Made by a program: the position numbers and the translations under genes | The notes under the pieces: generated by a model | The model's database searches: none | Told to the model about the DNA's origin: nothing | Seen by the model: only the letters and a program-made list of their open reading frames with translations | From: Epilithonimonas lactis | GTDB taxonomy: Bacteria; Bacteroidota; Bacteroidia; Flavobacteriales; Weeksellaceae | DNA: 64,000 nt | Assembly: GCF_900110605.1 (NCBI RefSeq) | Contig: NZ_FOFI01000005.1 | Coordinates: 255,961-319,960, forward strand | Direction of reading: 5' to 3' | Shown: positions 26,923-35,215 of the stretch, one piece after another | Numbering within the stretch: the stretch's first letter is position 1 | How the letters are laid out: every line of letters begins with the position of its first letter

Positions 26923-27792
26923 ATGAAAAAATTATTATTACTATTTACATTATTAACTACACAAATTTTTGTTTTCGGACAAACAAAAGACCCTGAATTA
27001 ATTCCTGTAAACGACAGAAAAGTTGGTCAACTTGGATATTATCTTGAGGACGGGACTAACGTTGTAAAGCCGCAATTTTGTTCGGCTTCTTACAATACGA
27101 ACGGATATTATATTGTATCAAAAGCAGAACATAAATATACAGCAGATGGAAGAAGAATTGAAGAACATATTGAAGGAACTGAAAAATACGGATTACTTAA
27201 CAGCAAAGGACAGTTTATAATCAATTTTGACAATGACTATAGTTCAATAATTGTAAGTAATGGAGTTATTGAAGTGTACAAAAATGGATTTGTTGGAATT
27301 GTGAATGATAAAAATGAGATTATAACTCCTATAATGTATGAAGATATAAATCCTCTGAACTCCTCATCAATTATTGCTACAAAACATAAAATGACAGGAG
27401 TTATTAATAGTTTTAATAAAATAATAATACCTTTCAATTACGATGTAATTTGGATTGGGGTTTTTGAAAAAAATAAAGTTCATAATTTTATTGTAAAACA
27501 AGGAGAAAAATATGGCGTAATAAATCATAAAGGAGAAAAAATAATTCCACTAAGTAATAACAAGATAATACATGTTACACCATCTTCGATAATTGTAGAA
27601 AAAGACAATCAATACGGAATTTTAGATTATAAGAGAAAAGTATTATTAGCTTTTAAGAAGTATGATAATGTAGAATATTTTGGAGGCAATGAAATCAAAT
27701 TCATTAAAAATTATGAGGAGTATATTTACGATACTAAAGGTAATTTTATAAGAAAGCAAAAAATAGAATTTTTAGAAAAATCAGCTTTTTAA
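26923..27792 (+). CDS. Cassette 9: secreted WG-repeat protein
   Basis: 289 aa from the ATG at 26923, which gives the signal peptide MKKLLLLFTLLTTQIFVFGQ; an ATG at 26878 would add 15 residues before it. At least four WG-type repeats (KYGLLNSKGQFII, FVGIVNDKNEIITPI, KYGVINHKGEKIIP, QYGILDYKRKVLL) indicate a WG beta-rich repeat protein exported to the periplasm or surface. Substrate or partner unknown. Confidence 0.82.
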   Translation: MKKLLLLFTLLTTQIFVFGQTKDPELIPVNDRKVGQLGYYLEDGTNVVKPQFCSASYNTNGYYIVSKAEHKYTADGRRIEEHIEGTEKYGLLNSKGQFIINFDNDYSSIIVSNGVIEVYKNGFVGIVNDKNEIITPIMYEDINPLNSSSIIATKHKMTGVINSFNKIIIPFNYDVIWIGVFEKNKVHNFIVKQGEKYGVINHKGEKIIPLSNNKIIHVTPSSIIVEKDNQYGILDYKRKVLLAFKKYDNVEYFGGNEIKFIKNYEEYIYDTKGNFIRKQKIEFLEKSAF

Positions 27793-27810
27793 AATGAAGT
27801 GAAAGCACAA

Positions 27811-27944
27811 TCGCACAAAAGGGTTTTGCAATAGTGGGTTGAAACTGCAAAGTTCCAAAACTGTGCTTCAGTTCAGCTTTTATGCAAAATTGAAGATTTG
27901 TGCTTCGATTGCCCCACCATCGCAAAGTCCAGAACGTTATGCGA
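27811..27944 (+). repeat. attC-like site 9 (degenerate start core)
   Basis: Starts TCGCACAAA where a C of the AAC core seems lost, ends GTTATGCGA. The centre has a variant sequence (GTGGGTTGAAACTGCAAAGT) shared only with site 10. Match to the cassette start is partial. Confidence 0.75.
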
Positions 27945-27950
27945 TATTTT

Positions 27951-28499
27951 ATGAAAACAACGTCAATGAAACAAATTTTGGTGATTTTTATAATATTAAA
28001 TTCATTTGCTTGTAAACAAATGAATAAAGTTCCAAATAGAATAAACTCTATCGATGTCAAAATTTACGAAACAAATTTTATGACTAATAAAATCAAAACG
28101 TCTGAAATTCCAAAAATTGAGAAAAAAAATAGTGGAGTTAAGTATACAAAGCCTATAAACAATTATCTTTCTAAAGATTACTTCCCTGATATAGATAAAT
28201 ATGATTTCGCACAACCTATAATTTATCAAAGAGATACACTAAATCTCAATACTGAAATTTCATATTATTTTACAAAAAAAGACAGCATTGTTCGTTTAAT
28301 TGAGTATAGTTGGAATACGAATTGGGAAATAAAAAATCAAAAACCATTTATTAATGATTTGTACTCTCTTAACAATTCATTTATTGCGAAAAAAATGAAA
28401 CAAAATAGTAAAGAAGAATTCCAAAAATTTAATAATGGTTGGAGAAAAAGTAAAAACTGGGAAAATCAAAAAATAAATATATATATAGTTTTGTTTTAG
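27951..28499 (+). CDS. Cassette 10: lipoprotein-like hypothetical protein, probably frameshifted
   Basis: Start ATG 27951 (an alternative ATG is 27966). The signal MKQILVIFIILNSFACKQ has a lipobox-like cysteine (FAC). The frame stops at 28499 just after an (AT) run at 28476-28488. One AT unit fewer would join the frame to GSDNEGHRTRVIVQQK ending at 28549, ten bases before the attC site, where other cassette genes end. This is a likely slippage frameshift or a two-state gene. Function unknown. Confidence 0.6.
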   Translation: MKTTSMKQILVIFIILNSFACKQMNKVPNRINSIDVKIYETNFMTNKIKTSEIPKIEKKNSGVKYTKPINNYLSKDYFPDIDKYDFAQPIIYQRDTLNLNTEISYYFTKKDSIVRLIEYSWNTNWEIKNQKPFINDLYSLNNSFIAKKMKQNSKEEFQKFNNGWRKSKNWENQKINIYIVLF

Positions 28500-28557
28500 G
28501 TTCTGATAATGAGGGCCATAGAACAAGAGTTATAGTTCAACAGAAATAAAAAAAATA

Positions 28558-28693
28558 TCGCATAACAAGGGTTTTGCAATAGTGGGTTGAAACTGCAAAG
28601 TTCCAAAACTGTGCTTCAGTTCAGCTTTTGTGCAATATTGAAGATTTGTGCTTCGATTGCCCCACCATCGCCAAGCCCTGAAACCTTACCTGC
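28558..28693 (+). repeat. attC-like site 10
   Basis: Starts TCGCATAAC, exactly complementary to the cassette start (GTTATGCGA). Ends CTTACCTGC, where the G before the cut appears as C; the next cassette's end core (GCAGGTAAC) confirms the border. Confidence 0.8.
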
Positions 28694-28759
28694 TATGTTC
28701 AGAGCGATCGTTAAATATAAGACCTTGACAAAAAATATTAATAATAATTTAATTGACAT

Positions 28760-29158
28760 ATGAGTTTTGATCTAGTTATTTGGAAACGTTCCGCAAGGAC
28801 AAAAACCGCAATGCTTCAAGAATGTTATGACGCAATTATCGACCACAAAGACCATTCTGCTATGGATTTTTTTGAAGAAGACACTTTTTTGAACGACTTT
28901 GAAATTGAGTTTGGTAAAAGACAGAAAGAACATTTTGGTAGCGATGTTGACAACTGCCCTTTTTTATTTTCTACAGGTCGTGGACAATTTGGAAATTGGG
29001 TTTTTATGAATTTAAATTGGTCGACACATCAAGACACGAAAAACAAAATAATTCCCATTGCTTTAAAACACGGACTAATGGTTTATGACCCACAACAAAA
29101 AGCTGTTTGGGGTAACAAAAGACCGCCAAAAATTGTGACCGAAAATAACATAAAATAA
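28760..29158 (+). CDS. Cassette 11: hypothetical protein
   Basis: 132 aa, cytoplasmic, starting MSFDLVIWKRSARTKTAML. This N-terminal pattern (MS-x-D-L-x-x-W) occurs in small proteins found in toxin-immunity neighbourhoods, but I cannot name a family. The middle (FLFSTGRGQFGNWVFMNLNW) is strand-rich and the end (KHGLMVYDPQQKAVW) is also typical of that group. Function unknown. Confidence 0.72.
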   Translation: MSFDLVIWKRSARTKTAMLQECYDAIIDHKDHSAMDFFEEDTFLNDFEIEFGKRQKEHFGSDVDNCPFLFSTGRGQFGNWVFMNLNWSTHQDTKNKIIPIALKHGLMVYDPQQKAVWGNKRPPKIVTENNIK

Positions 29159-29212
29159 TAGACAACATTTTGAAATATATCATTCTTTGACAATCCTACG
29201 AAGAATAACACA

Positions 29213-29349
29213 GCAGGTAACAAGGGTTTTGCAATAGTGGGGCGAAACTGCAAAGTTCAACAGTTGTTCCGCGGTTCAACTTTTGTGCAAAATTGAAGAT
29301 TTGTGCTTCGATCGCAAGCCCGAACGCAAAGCCACGAAACGTTGGCCGT
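29213..29349 (+). repeat. attC-like site 11
   Basis: Starts GCAGGTAAC, ends GTTGGCCGT. The start core is complementary to the cassette start. The right arm of the inner stem is altered (GATCGCAAGCCCGAACGCAA), weakening the outer hairpin. Confidence 0.8.
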
Positions 29350-29394
29350 AATTTTATAAAAAAGCGCTGAACCAATAAAAGAAGAAAATAAAAA

Positions 29395-29907
29395 ATGGAC
29401 GGAATAACTTACATAGAGAACTTTATAGACAACCCAACAGAATTATTCAATATTTTGATAACTAATGTGAAATGGGATGAACGAATGACTGCGCGAAAAA
29501 CTGCAAGTTTTGGTAAAGCCTATAATTATTCACAAATTGACTATCCATATCAAGAATTTTTACATGAACTAAAAGTAATTATTGAGAAATTGAAACCAGT
29601 AATTGGATTTGAACCAAATAATTGCTTAGTAAATTTTTACATGGATGGAAAATCTAGTATGGGTTATCATTCCGACCAAACTGACATTTTAGAAACAGAC
29701 ACAGGAATTGCAATTGTTTCCATTGGAGAAGCAAGAGTTTTAAAATTTAGGAATATTGAAAACCCGGCGCAGTTCTTAACTTATGAATTAACAGCAGGTA
29801 GTTTAGTTTATATGACACAAGAAATTCAAAAAATTTGGAAGCATTCAATTCCAAAATCGGACACTGAAAATGGTAGAATTAGTTTAACTTTTAGACAAAT
29901 GAAATAA
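29395..29907 (+). CDS. Cassette 12: AlkB-like 2-oxoglutarate dioxygenase
   Basis: 170 aa Fe(II)/2-oxoglutarate dioxygenase of the AlkB family, which repairs alkylated bases. Metal ligands H92 and D94 (MGYHSDQ) and H150 (WKHSIPK) are present, and R161 with R167 (RISLTFR) bind 2-oxoglutarate. Length fits short AlkB homologues that lack N-terminal extensions. It could protect nucleic acids against methylating agents. Confidence 0.92.
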   Translation: MDGITYIENFIDNPTELFNILITNVKWDERMTARKTASFGKAYNYSQIDYPYQEFLHELKVIIEKLKPVIGFEPNNCLVNFYMDGKSSMGYHSDQTDILETDTGIAIVSIGEARVLKFRNIENPAQFLTYELTAGSLVYMTQEIQKIWKHSIPKSDTENGRISLTFRQMK

Positions 29908-29914
29908 AAAAACT

Positions 29915-30051
29915 ACCGCTAATAAGGGTATTGCAATAGTGGGGCGAAACTTCTAAAATTCACGCTTTGTGCTTCGGTTAAAATTTGTAGTTTAGTTTAA
30001 AGTTTCGGCTTCGGTTTGCCCACGATCACCAAGCCACAACTCGTTGTACGA
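29915..30051 (+). repeat. attC-like site 12 (chimeric)
   Basis: Starts ACCGCTAAT, ends GTTGTACGA. Unlike other sites, its start core does not match the cassette's first bases (GTTGGCCGT) well. Left half is like sites 1-6, right half like site 7, so it may be a recombinant between two attC types. Confidence 0.75.
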
Positions 30052-30080
30052 TATGCAAACCACCATCACGGACAAAGACT

Positions 30081-30832
30081 ATGGATGATAAAAAACCGAC
30101 TGACAGAATTGTTGAAATCATAAAACCATATATTGAAAGCAAAGGATTTTTATATAAAAAAGGCCAAAAAGATTTTGTGCGAAAATTTAAATTAGGCAGG
30201 CAACGATTTAGTTTCAATTTTGACGGGCGAGGTGGATTAACTACAGTAAACTGCGGATTTTCATCTACTTTGATGAACTCATAAAACTCTTCATAGAAAT
30301 ATTTGATAAAAGAACAGGCGATTGGAATTTTCAAATCGGTGCAAATAGATTAAAAGGAATTGACACAATTTTCGACGGAAATATAGGCTTTCTGTTTGAT
30401 GAGAAATTCGGGAATATGCCTCTTTCTGAGAAATCAAAATATAGTTCTTATGAAGTACATCCTGAACACAAAATAAAACAAGGAACTGATTTTATTATCA
30501 AAGCATTTGAATTGGATGCCGAGAACCATTTTAACACTATTGACAATTACGAAACTTTGTACGAAGCCTTTATACACGCAATAAAAGTAAGAACCGGAAA
30601 ACTCCCACAAACAACACCTTTTCTCAATCTAAATCTTCGGTATGATGATGAAAATTTGCTCTACTATTCTTTAATTCTTGCTTTATGCCTTAGCAAAGAC
30701 ACAACCGCAATGAATGAACTTGCAGAAAATATTTACAAAAGATATGTTGTTGGTATAAACGAAATTAAAGAAAATATACAGAAAATATATAACTATGACA
30801 GAGCAGAGAACTTGAAGAATAGGCTATCATAA
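30081..30832 (+). pseudogene. Cassette 13: frameshifted DUF4304-like gene
   Basis: The first 57 codons (MDDKKPTDRIVEIIKPYIES, then GFLYKKGQKDFVRKF) are open to 30284. A shifted frame continues IYFDELIKLFIEIFDKRTGD through DEKFGNMPLSEKSKYSSYEV to the stop at 30832. One missing A near 30256 explains the break (TCATCTAC where TCAATCTAC would restore the frame). The N-terminus and the FDK segment look like DUF4304-type proteins. It could be a sequencing error, a true pseudogene, or a recoding site. Confidence 0.65.
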
Positions 30833-30840
30833 AAGCACAG

Positions 30841-30977
30841 TCGCACAACAAGGGTTTTGCAGTCGCAGGCGGAAAGTCTAAAATTCACGCTTTGTGCTTC
30901 AATTGATATTTTGTATTTTAGTTAAAAGTTTTTGATACGATTTCAGCTACATCGCCAAGCCAAAAACCGTTATCGGC
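30841..30977 (+). repeat. attC-like site 13
   Basis: Starts TCGCACAAC, ends GTTATCGGC. One mismatch to the complement of the cassette start (GTTGTACGA). Central sequence belongs to the second type (as site 7), with a worn right arm. Confidence 0.78.
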
Positions 30978-31002
30978 TATTATTCAAAAACGAACGTGAC
31001 AC

Positions 31003-32070
31003 ATGAAATGGGTAAATGACATAACGAAATTATTAGGCATTGACTTTCCGATTGTTCAAGCACCAATGTTTGGCGTCACAACACCAGAAATGGTTGCTAA
31101 TACTGCAAACATTAACTGCTTAGGTTCACTTGCTTTGGGAGACCTTGACGCTGAAAAAAGTGTGGAGGCTATTCGCAAAACGAAACGACTCACGAGTAAA
31201 CCGTTCGCAGTAAACTTTTTTGCTCACAACATTCCCGAAATCACGGATACTTTGAAAGCTGATTATGTAAAAGCAAAAATATTTGTAGAGCAATTAGCGA
31301 AGCAAAACAACTTGATCATAACTATTCCTGAGCTGGACGAATTAAAAATCAATAGTTATGATGAACAAGTTGATGCCATCATTTCCGAAAATTGCAAAAT
31401 TGTAAGTTTCACTTTTGGCAATCTTGACAAGCGAAGTATTGAAAAATTGAAAAGCAGTGGAACGGTTTTAATTGGCACTTGCACTTCAGTAGCCGAAGCA
31501 ATGATTTTAGAAAAATCAGGAATTGACATTATTTGTGTACAAGGTTTGGAAGCAGGCGGACACAGAGGAAGTTTTGCTTTAGAAGATATTCCTAAAATTG
31601 GTGGTTTATCTTTATTGGCACAAGTAAGTGAAGCTATAAAAATACCAATCATTTACGCAGGGGGGATTTACAACTCAAAAACGTTATTAGCTTCAAAAAC
31701 ATTAGGTGCAAGTGGCTTTCAAATCGGAAGTTTGTTGTTGGGTTCTGCAGAAAGTGCGTTGGCAGATTTTGAAAAAAAACGATTGAGAAAAGTGAACGAA
31801 TCCGAGATTATTCTGACAAAAAGTTTTTCGGGACGTTTTGCAAGAGGAATAAAGAATACATTCATAAATGCAACCGAACAAACAGAATTCATTTTGCCTT
31901 ATCCCTACCAAAACAAACTAACAAGTGAATTGCGAAGAGTAGCAAAATACAATAAAAATGCAGACTTCGTGAATATCTGGGTTGGACAATCTATCAATGA
32001 ATTTAGTGGACAATCAACAGCAAAAATCATCCAAAACTTAATTGAACAAACAGAATGTGACAGTCGATAA
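31003..32070 (+). CDS. Cassette 14: nitronate monooxygenase
   Basis: 355 aa FMN-dependent TIM-barrel enzyme that oxidises alkyl nitronates. FPIVQAPMFGVTTPEMVANT is the N-terminal FMN loop, GLEAGGHRG carries the active-site glycine-rich/His motif, and PIIYAGGIYNSKTLLASKTL with GASGFQIGSLLLG binds the phosphate. The stop TAA lies in the core GTCGATAAC (32063-32071) of the following site, one mismatch from the complement of the cassette start. The largest enzyme of the array; might deal with nitro-compounds. Confidence 0.9.
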   Translation: MKWVNDITKLLGIDFPIVQAPMFGVTTPEMVANTANINCLGSLALGDLDAEKSVEAIRKTKRLTSKPFAVNFFAHNIPEITDTLKADYVKAKIFVEQLAKQNNLIITIPELDELKINSYDEQVDAIISENCKIVSFTFGNLDKRSIEKLKSSGTVLIGTCTSVAEAMILEKSGIDIICVQGLEAGGHRGSFALEDIPKIGGLSLLAQVSEAIKIPIIYAGGIYNSKTLLASKTLGASGFQIGSLLLGSAESALADFEKKRLRKVNESEIILTKSFSGRFARGIKNTFINATEQTEFILPYPYQNKLTSELRRVAKYNKNADFVNIWVGQSINEFSGQSTAKIIQNLIEQTECDSR

Positions 32071-32180
32071 CAAGGGTTTATCTCATTATTATCTATTGTT
32101 TTTTTAGGTTTCGATGATTGCCTTGCAGTTTGCATCTCGCGGGCTAAGTACTAAATTCAACGGTAGTTGCTCAATCAAAA
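32063..32180 (+). repeat. Degraded last attC-like site 14
   Basis: The start core GTCGATAACAAGGGTTT is intact, but the rest is only partly recognisable (GCGGGCTAAGTACT and TTCAACGGTAGTTGCTC) and no closing GTTRRRY core is seen. It marks the worn end of the array. Confidence 0.6.
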
Positions 32181-32305
32181 TTTTATCTTAACTTTATTAA
32201 TAATAATTGATGACGATTTTCGCCGACTTTAATTTTCAAAGTGATAATTGATGTAATAATCCTTCATTAATCATTAAAAATTTGAAACACTTTAAACACA
32301 ACGAG

Positions 32306-32737
32306 ATGGAAAAAACTAAAACTACACTAAGAGGTTTAGCGACCATCAGCTTCTTTGCTGAAAATTTACAGGATGCAACAAACTGGTACACCGAACTTTT
32401 AGGCATCGAACCTTACTACACTTTTCCAGACAAGGAAAATCCTGCTTATGTTGAGTTTCGTATTGGAGATTTAGAGCACGAATTGGGCATCATCGACAAG
32501 AAATATCAGCCCAAACTTGCTTCGGGCAAAATTGGTGGCGCAGTTGCCTTCTGGCACGTGGACGATATTCAACAGGTTCTTGAAAAATTAATGAAAATGA
32601 AGGCGAAAGAATACGAAAAAATCACCGAAAGAGAAGACGGATTTATTACGGCCTCTGTGATAGACCCGTTTGGTAACATCTTAGGAATTATGCACAATCC
32701 CCATTATTTGGAAATTTTAAAATCATTGAACAAATAA
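32306..32737 (+). CDS. VOC-family protein
   Basis: 143 aa glyoxalase-type fold. LRGLATISFFAENLQDATNW and the end DPFGNILGIMHNP are characteristic; several His/Glu residues could bind a metal. The ATG at 32306 (MEKTKTTLRGL) follows the usual start. It is the first gene after the cassette array and has no attC-like site, so it is regarded as chromosomal. Confidence 0.88.
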   Translation: MEKTKTTLRGLATISFFAENLQDATNWYTELLGIEPYYTFPDKENPAYVEFRIGDLEHELGIIDKKYQPKLASGKIGGAVAFWHVDDIQQVLEKLMKMKAKEYEKITEREDGFITASVIDPFGNILGIMHNPHYLEILKSLNK

Positions 32738-32822
32738 AAACGGTAGCGCAAAAATGGTTATCAACAAACCGTTAAAACATTTCATTTATCAATATCATTA
32801 ACAACAATAAAAAACACACATT

Positions 32823-33446
32823 ATGATTATTTTTGGAACAAGAGCCAGAACATTGGTCCCAAAGGAAAACAAATCCTACGACTGCGATTACTGTCAGACA
32901 AAAGGCAGTGTCACATTTGCTTTTATCGCGCGCTATTTTCATATTTTTTGGATTCCGGTTTTTCCAATCTCGAAAAAAGGAATCAGCCAGTGTAGTCACT
33001 GCAAACAAGTGCTGTACGAAAAGGAAATGAGCCCAAGGATGAAGCAAGATTACGCCAATGCATCTGCGAGTGCAAAAAGACCGATTACCCACTATTTTGG
33101 ACTGTTCATTATTGGCTTAATTTTCTGCACCGTCATTTACGGCATTACCACCAATTCTATCAATGAATCCAAATATTTAGCCGAGCCAAAGGTGAATGAT
33201 GTTTATGAAATCGAGAAAAATGGTTCCTACACGCTTTACAAAATTTCGGAAGTAAAAGGTGACACCTTGATTTTCAAACCGCATAATATGGTGGCGGAGA
33301 AATATACGAAACTTTCCGAATTGCAGAAGAAACATAAAAATGACTATTCTGAGGAAACGATAAAATTTACCAAATCTCAAATCAATTCGATGAAAGAAAG
33401 TTCTAAAAGTGATTTTGGAAAGATTTATAGTATTAAACGCGAGTAG
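32823..33446 (+). CDS. Zinc-ribbon membrane protein
   Basis: 207 aa. Two Cys pairs (CDYC, residues 20-23, and CSHC, about 57-60) form a zinc-ribbon, with a hydrophobic FIARYFHIFWIPVFPI between them; a second membrane segment (YFGLFIIGLIFCTVIYGIT) follows. The polar C-terminal part is unremarkable. This is a known flavobacterial family without function. Likely an inner-membrane protein with a cytoplasmic zinc-ribbon. Confidence 0.75.
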   Translation: MIIFGTRARTLVPKENKSYDCDYCQTKGSVTFAFIARYFHIFWIPVFPISKKGISQCSHCKQVLYEKEMSPRMKQDYANASASAKRPITHYFGLFIIGLIFCTVIYGITTNSINESKYLAEPKVNDVYEIEKNGSYTLYKISEVKGDTLIFKPHNMVAEKYTKLSELQKKHKNDYSEETIKFTKSQINSMKESSKSDFGKIYSIKRE

Positions 33447-33469
33447 AGCATTTATCTAAACTGTAAACC

Positions 33470-33985
33470 TTGATTGAAATCAATTTTAAAAGAAGCGCTT
33501 TCAACACCAGCATTAGTCTTTTTGTTGGCGCGATTCTCATTTGTTCCTATTTAATCTACAAAGAATACAATATTCCTGAAAGAATTGCACTGAGTTTGTT
33601 TCTCATTGCTACTGTATTTGTCTTAATATTTAGATTAAAACAATTGCACAAATTGTACAGTTCAGGAAATAATGTTGCGCTGAAAATTGATGAATTCGGT
33701 ATTGAAAACAATACGCAAGCTAAAAGTTATTTCATCAGCTGGAGTGAGATTAGCGCCTTTGAAATCGGACATTTCAGAACCCGCCAAATCTATATTAAAC
33801 CAATAAATCCAAATCACTTTCCGCGCAAAAAATATTTTGGATTTTACTTCACTTCCAAGCCGGAACTTTTGTGGATTGACAGCGATATGATTGATATTAA
33901 ACGAGATGAGTTAATTAACATTTTAAATAGAGAACTTCATAATTATAATAACAACAACAATTCCGTTAATACAAATCAATCATAA
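33470..33985 (+). CDS. STM3941-like membrane protein
   Basis: 171 aa from a TTG start at 33470, 23 bases after the previous stop. Two hydrophobic segments (ISLFVGAILICSYLIY and IALSLFLIATVFVLIF) precede a PH-like domain (ALKIDEFGIENN, then YFISWSEISAFEIGHFRT), as in STM3941-type proteins. The end is Asn-rich. Function unknown. Confidence 0.7.
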   Translation: MIEINFKRSAFNTSISLFVGAILICSYLIYKEYNIPERIALSLFLIATVFVLIFRLKQLHKLYSSGNNVALKIDEFGIENNTQAKSYFISWSEISAFEIGHFRTRQIYIKPINPNHFPRKKYFGFYFTSKPELLWIDSDMIDIKRDELINILNRELHNYNNNNNSVNTNQS

Positions 33986-34004
33986 AAACTCAAAACATCA
34001 AAAG

Positions 34005-34499
34005 ATGAAAAAACTATTACTAACTTTATTTTTTTCAATCAGAATTTTCGCTTCTGCACAAGAATTGCCAACCGAACCAGCAAAAGGTTTTGCCTTCCCT
34101 ATCGGAACAAAGTTTACAATCAAACTACATCCTACCGACTCTACTAATTTTGATTTTTCAATCATCGAATTTGAACCATTTCAAGAAATAATCGATAGTT
34201 GGGAAAAAAGTAAACTGTTTAAGGAAAAAGGCCTGGATGGAACGATAGAATTTTACTTTTGTTTAGGAACACACGGCAAGACCGAAGAAGAGAAACAAAA
34301 AAATATGAAAGTGTTGCTTGTGATGAAGAACAGAACAAAATATGCTCTTTCCTACAAATCAGATATCCAGACTGTTGAGGATGGAGAATTCAAAGAAACA
34401 TCGAATGTCGGAACTTTTCCCAATGCACAAGGAACAGAAATTTGGCCATATATGATTCAGCAAATTGGTTTGCACGATTTCGCGATAATGAAGCAGTAA
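34005..34499 (+). CDS. Secreted hypothetical protein
   Basis: 164 aa with signal peptide MKKLLLTLFFSIRIFASAQ. The mature part begins ELPTEPAKGFAFPIGTKFTI and ends IWPYMIQQIGLHDFAIMKQ. No known motif. Lies 19 bases after the previous gene on the same strand, so likely co-transcribed. Confidence 0.7.
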   Translation: MKKLLLTLFFSIRIFASAQELPTEPAKGFAFPIGTKFTIKLHPTDSTNFDFSIIEFEPFQEIIDSWEKSKLFKEKGLDGTIEFYFCLGTHGKTEEEKQKNMKVLLVMKNRTKYALSYKSDIQTVEDGEFKETSNVGTFPNAQGTEIWPYMIQQIGLHDFAIMKQ

Positions 34500-34585
34500 A
34501 ATAATTTCCCAGAAGAAAATTCTTCACACATTGCCAGAACAAACAATCCCATTCTTGGAAAGCATTTTGCTGTTCCTTTCCTAAA

Positions 34586-35215
34586 ATGAAAGTTATGAGA
34601 ATCCTTTGTTTTTCAATTCTATTTTTAGCAATTACCTCTTGCGCGACGAAAAAATACACCAAAGCCAACTTACTTCCAAAAGGCATAAAATCTGCAACGG
34701 AAGAAGTCTATGACGTTTCAAATGGTCAAAGAAAACTTCTCCAGAAAAAGGAAATGGTCTTTACCAAAAATGGCAGAATCAAATCTTCCAAAACCGTTGA
34801 TTCTGACGGAAAATTGTTGCAAACCACCGAAAAGAAACTTTGGTTCACGGTGGAAAGATATCCCGACAAAGATTCCTACTATTGCAAAACGCGATGGAAA
34901 CCGAATCAGCGGGAACGCATCAGTTGCTACACGCAAAAGCAATACAAACAGAACGAAAGCATCTACCATTACAACAAAAATGGAAGCATCGACAAAATAG
35001 TTGACAATTTTGACACCTTCCACACGCGTCAATTTCATTATGCTAATGATGAACTTTCCAAGATTGTTATCACCGGAAAAGACAATCAGAAGATTGATGA
35101 GCTATCGATAAAATGCATCTCAGAAGACGAAAAAGGAACTTGCCTGAAACAAACCAGAGCTTCTATAAAATCAAACAAAAAAGAAGAAATTTTGATTAAT
35201 CCGAAATATGATTAA
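34586..35215 (+). CDS. Hypothetical lipoprotein
   Basis: 209 aa. The lipoprotein signal MKVMRILCFSILFLAITSCA has its lipobox cysteine at residue 19. The mature part has strands resembling toxin-antitoxin-type MORN/YwqK repeats (NGRIKSSKTVDSDGKLL, NKNGSIDKIVDNFD). Outer-membrane lipoprotein of unknown role. Confidence 0.7.
   Translation: MKVMRILCFSILFLAITSCATKKYTKANLLPKGIKSATEEVYDVSNGQRKLLQKKEMVFTKNGRIKSSKTVDSDGKLLQTTEKKLWFTVERYPDKDSYYCKTRWKPNQRERISCYTQKQYKQNESIYHYNKNGSIDKIVDNFDTFHTRQFHYANDELSKIVITGKDNQKIDELSIKCISEDEKGTCLKQTRASIKSNKKEEILINPKYD

Larger units (their letters stand above)
19584..32180 (+). mobile_element. Integron-type gene-cassette array, 14 cassettes
   Basis: Fourteen units, each with one plus-strand gene and one ~136-bp attC-like imperfect palindrome. 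Unit borders (last base of each unit) are at 20632, 21310, 22659, 23613, 24458, 25443, 26147, 26868, 27936, 28685, 29341, 30043 and 30969; the 14th ends in a degraded site near 32063-32180. Each site starts with a Y-rich core ending AAC and finishes GTTRRRY-like. In most units the start core of the site is complementary to the first bases of the same unit, as expected when a cassette circularises. Genes differ completely while the sites are alike. The array is visibly more A/T-rich than the flanking chromosome. Confidence 0.85.

Noticed and set aside
20505..32180. A CRISPR array
   Set aside because: The repeats are ~136 bp, imperfect and palindromic, and the units between them are 500-1300 bp genes. 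CRISPR repeats are short and spacers about 30 bp; no cas gene is present.
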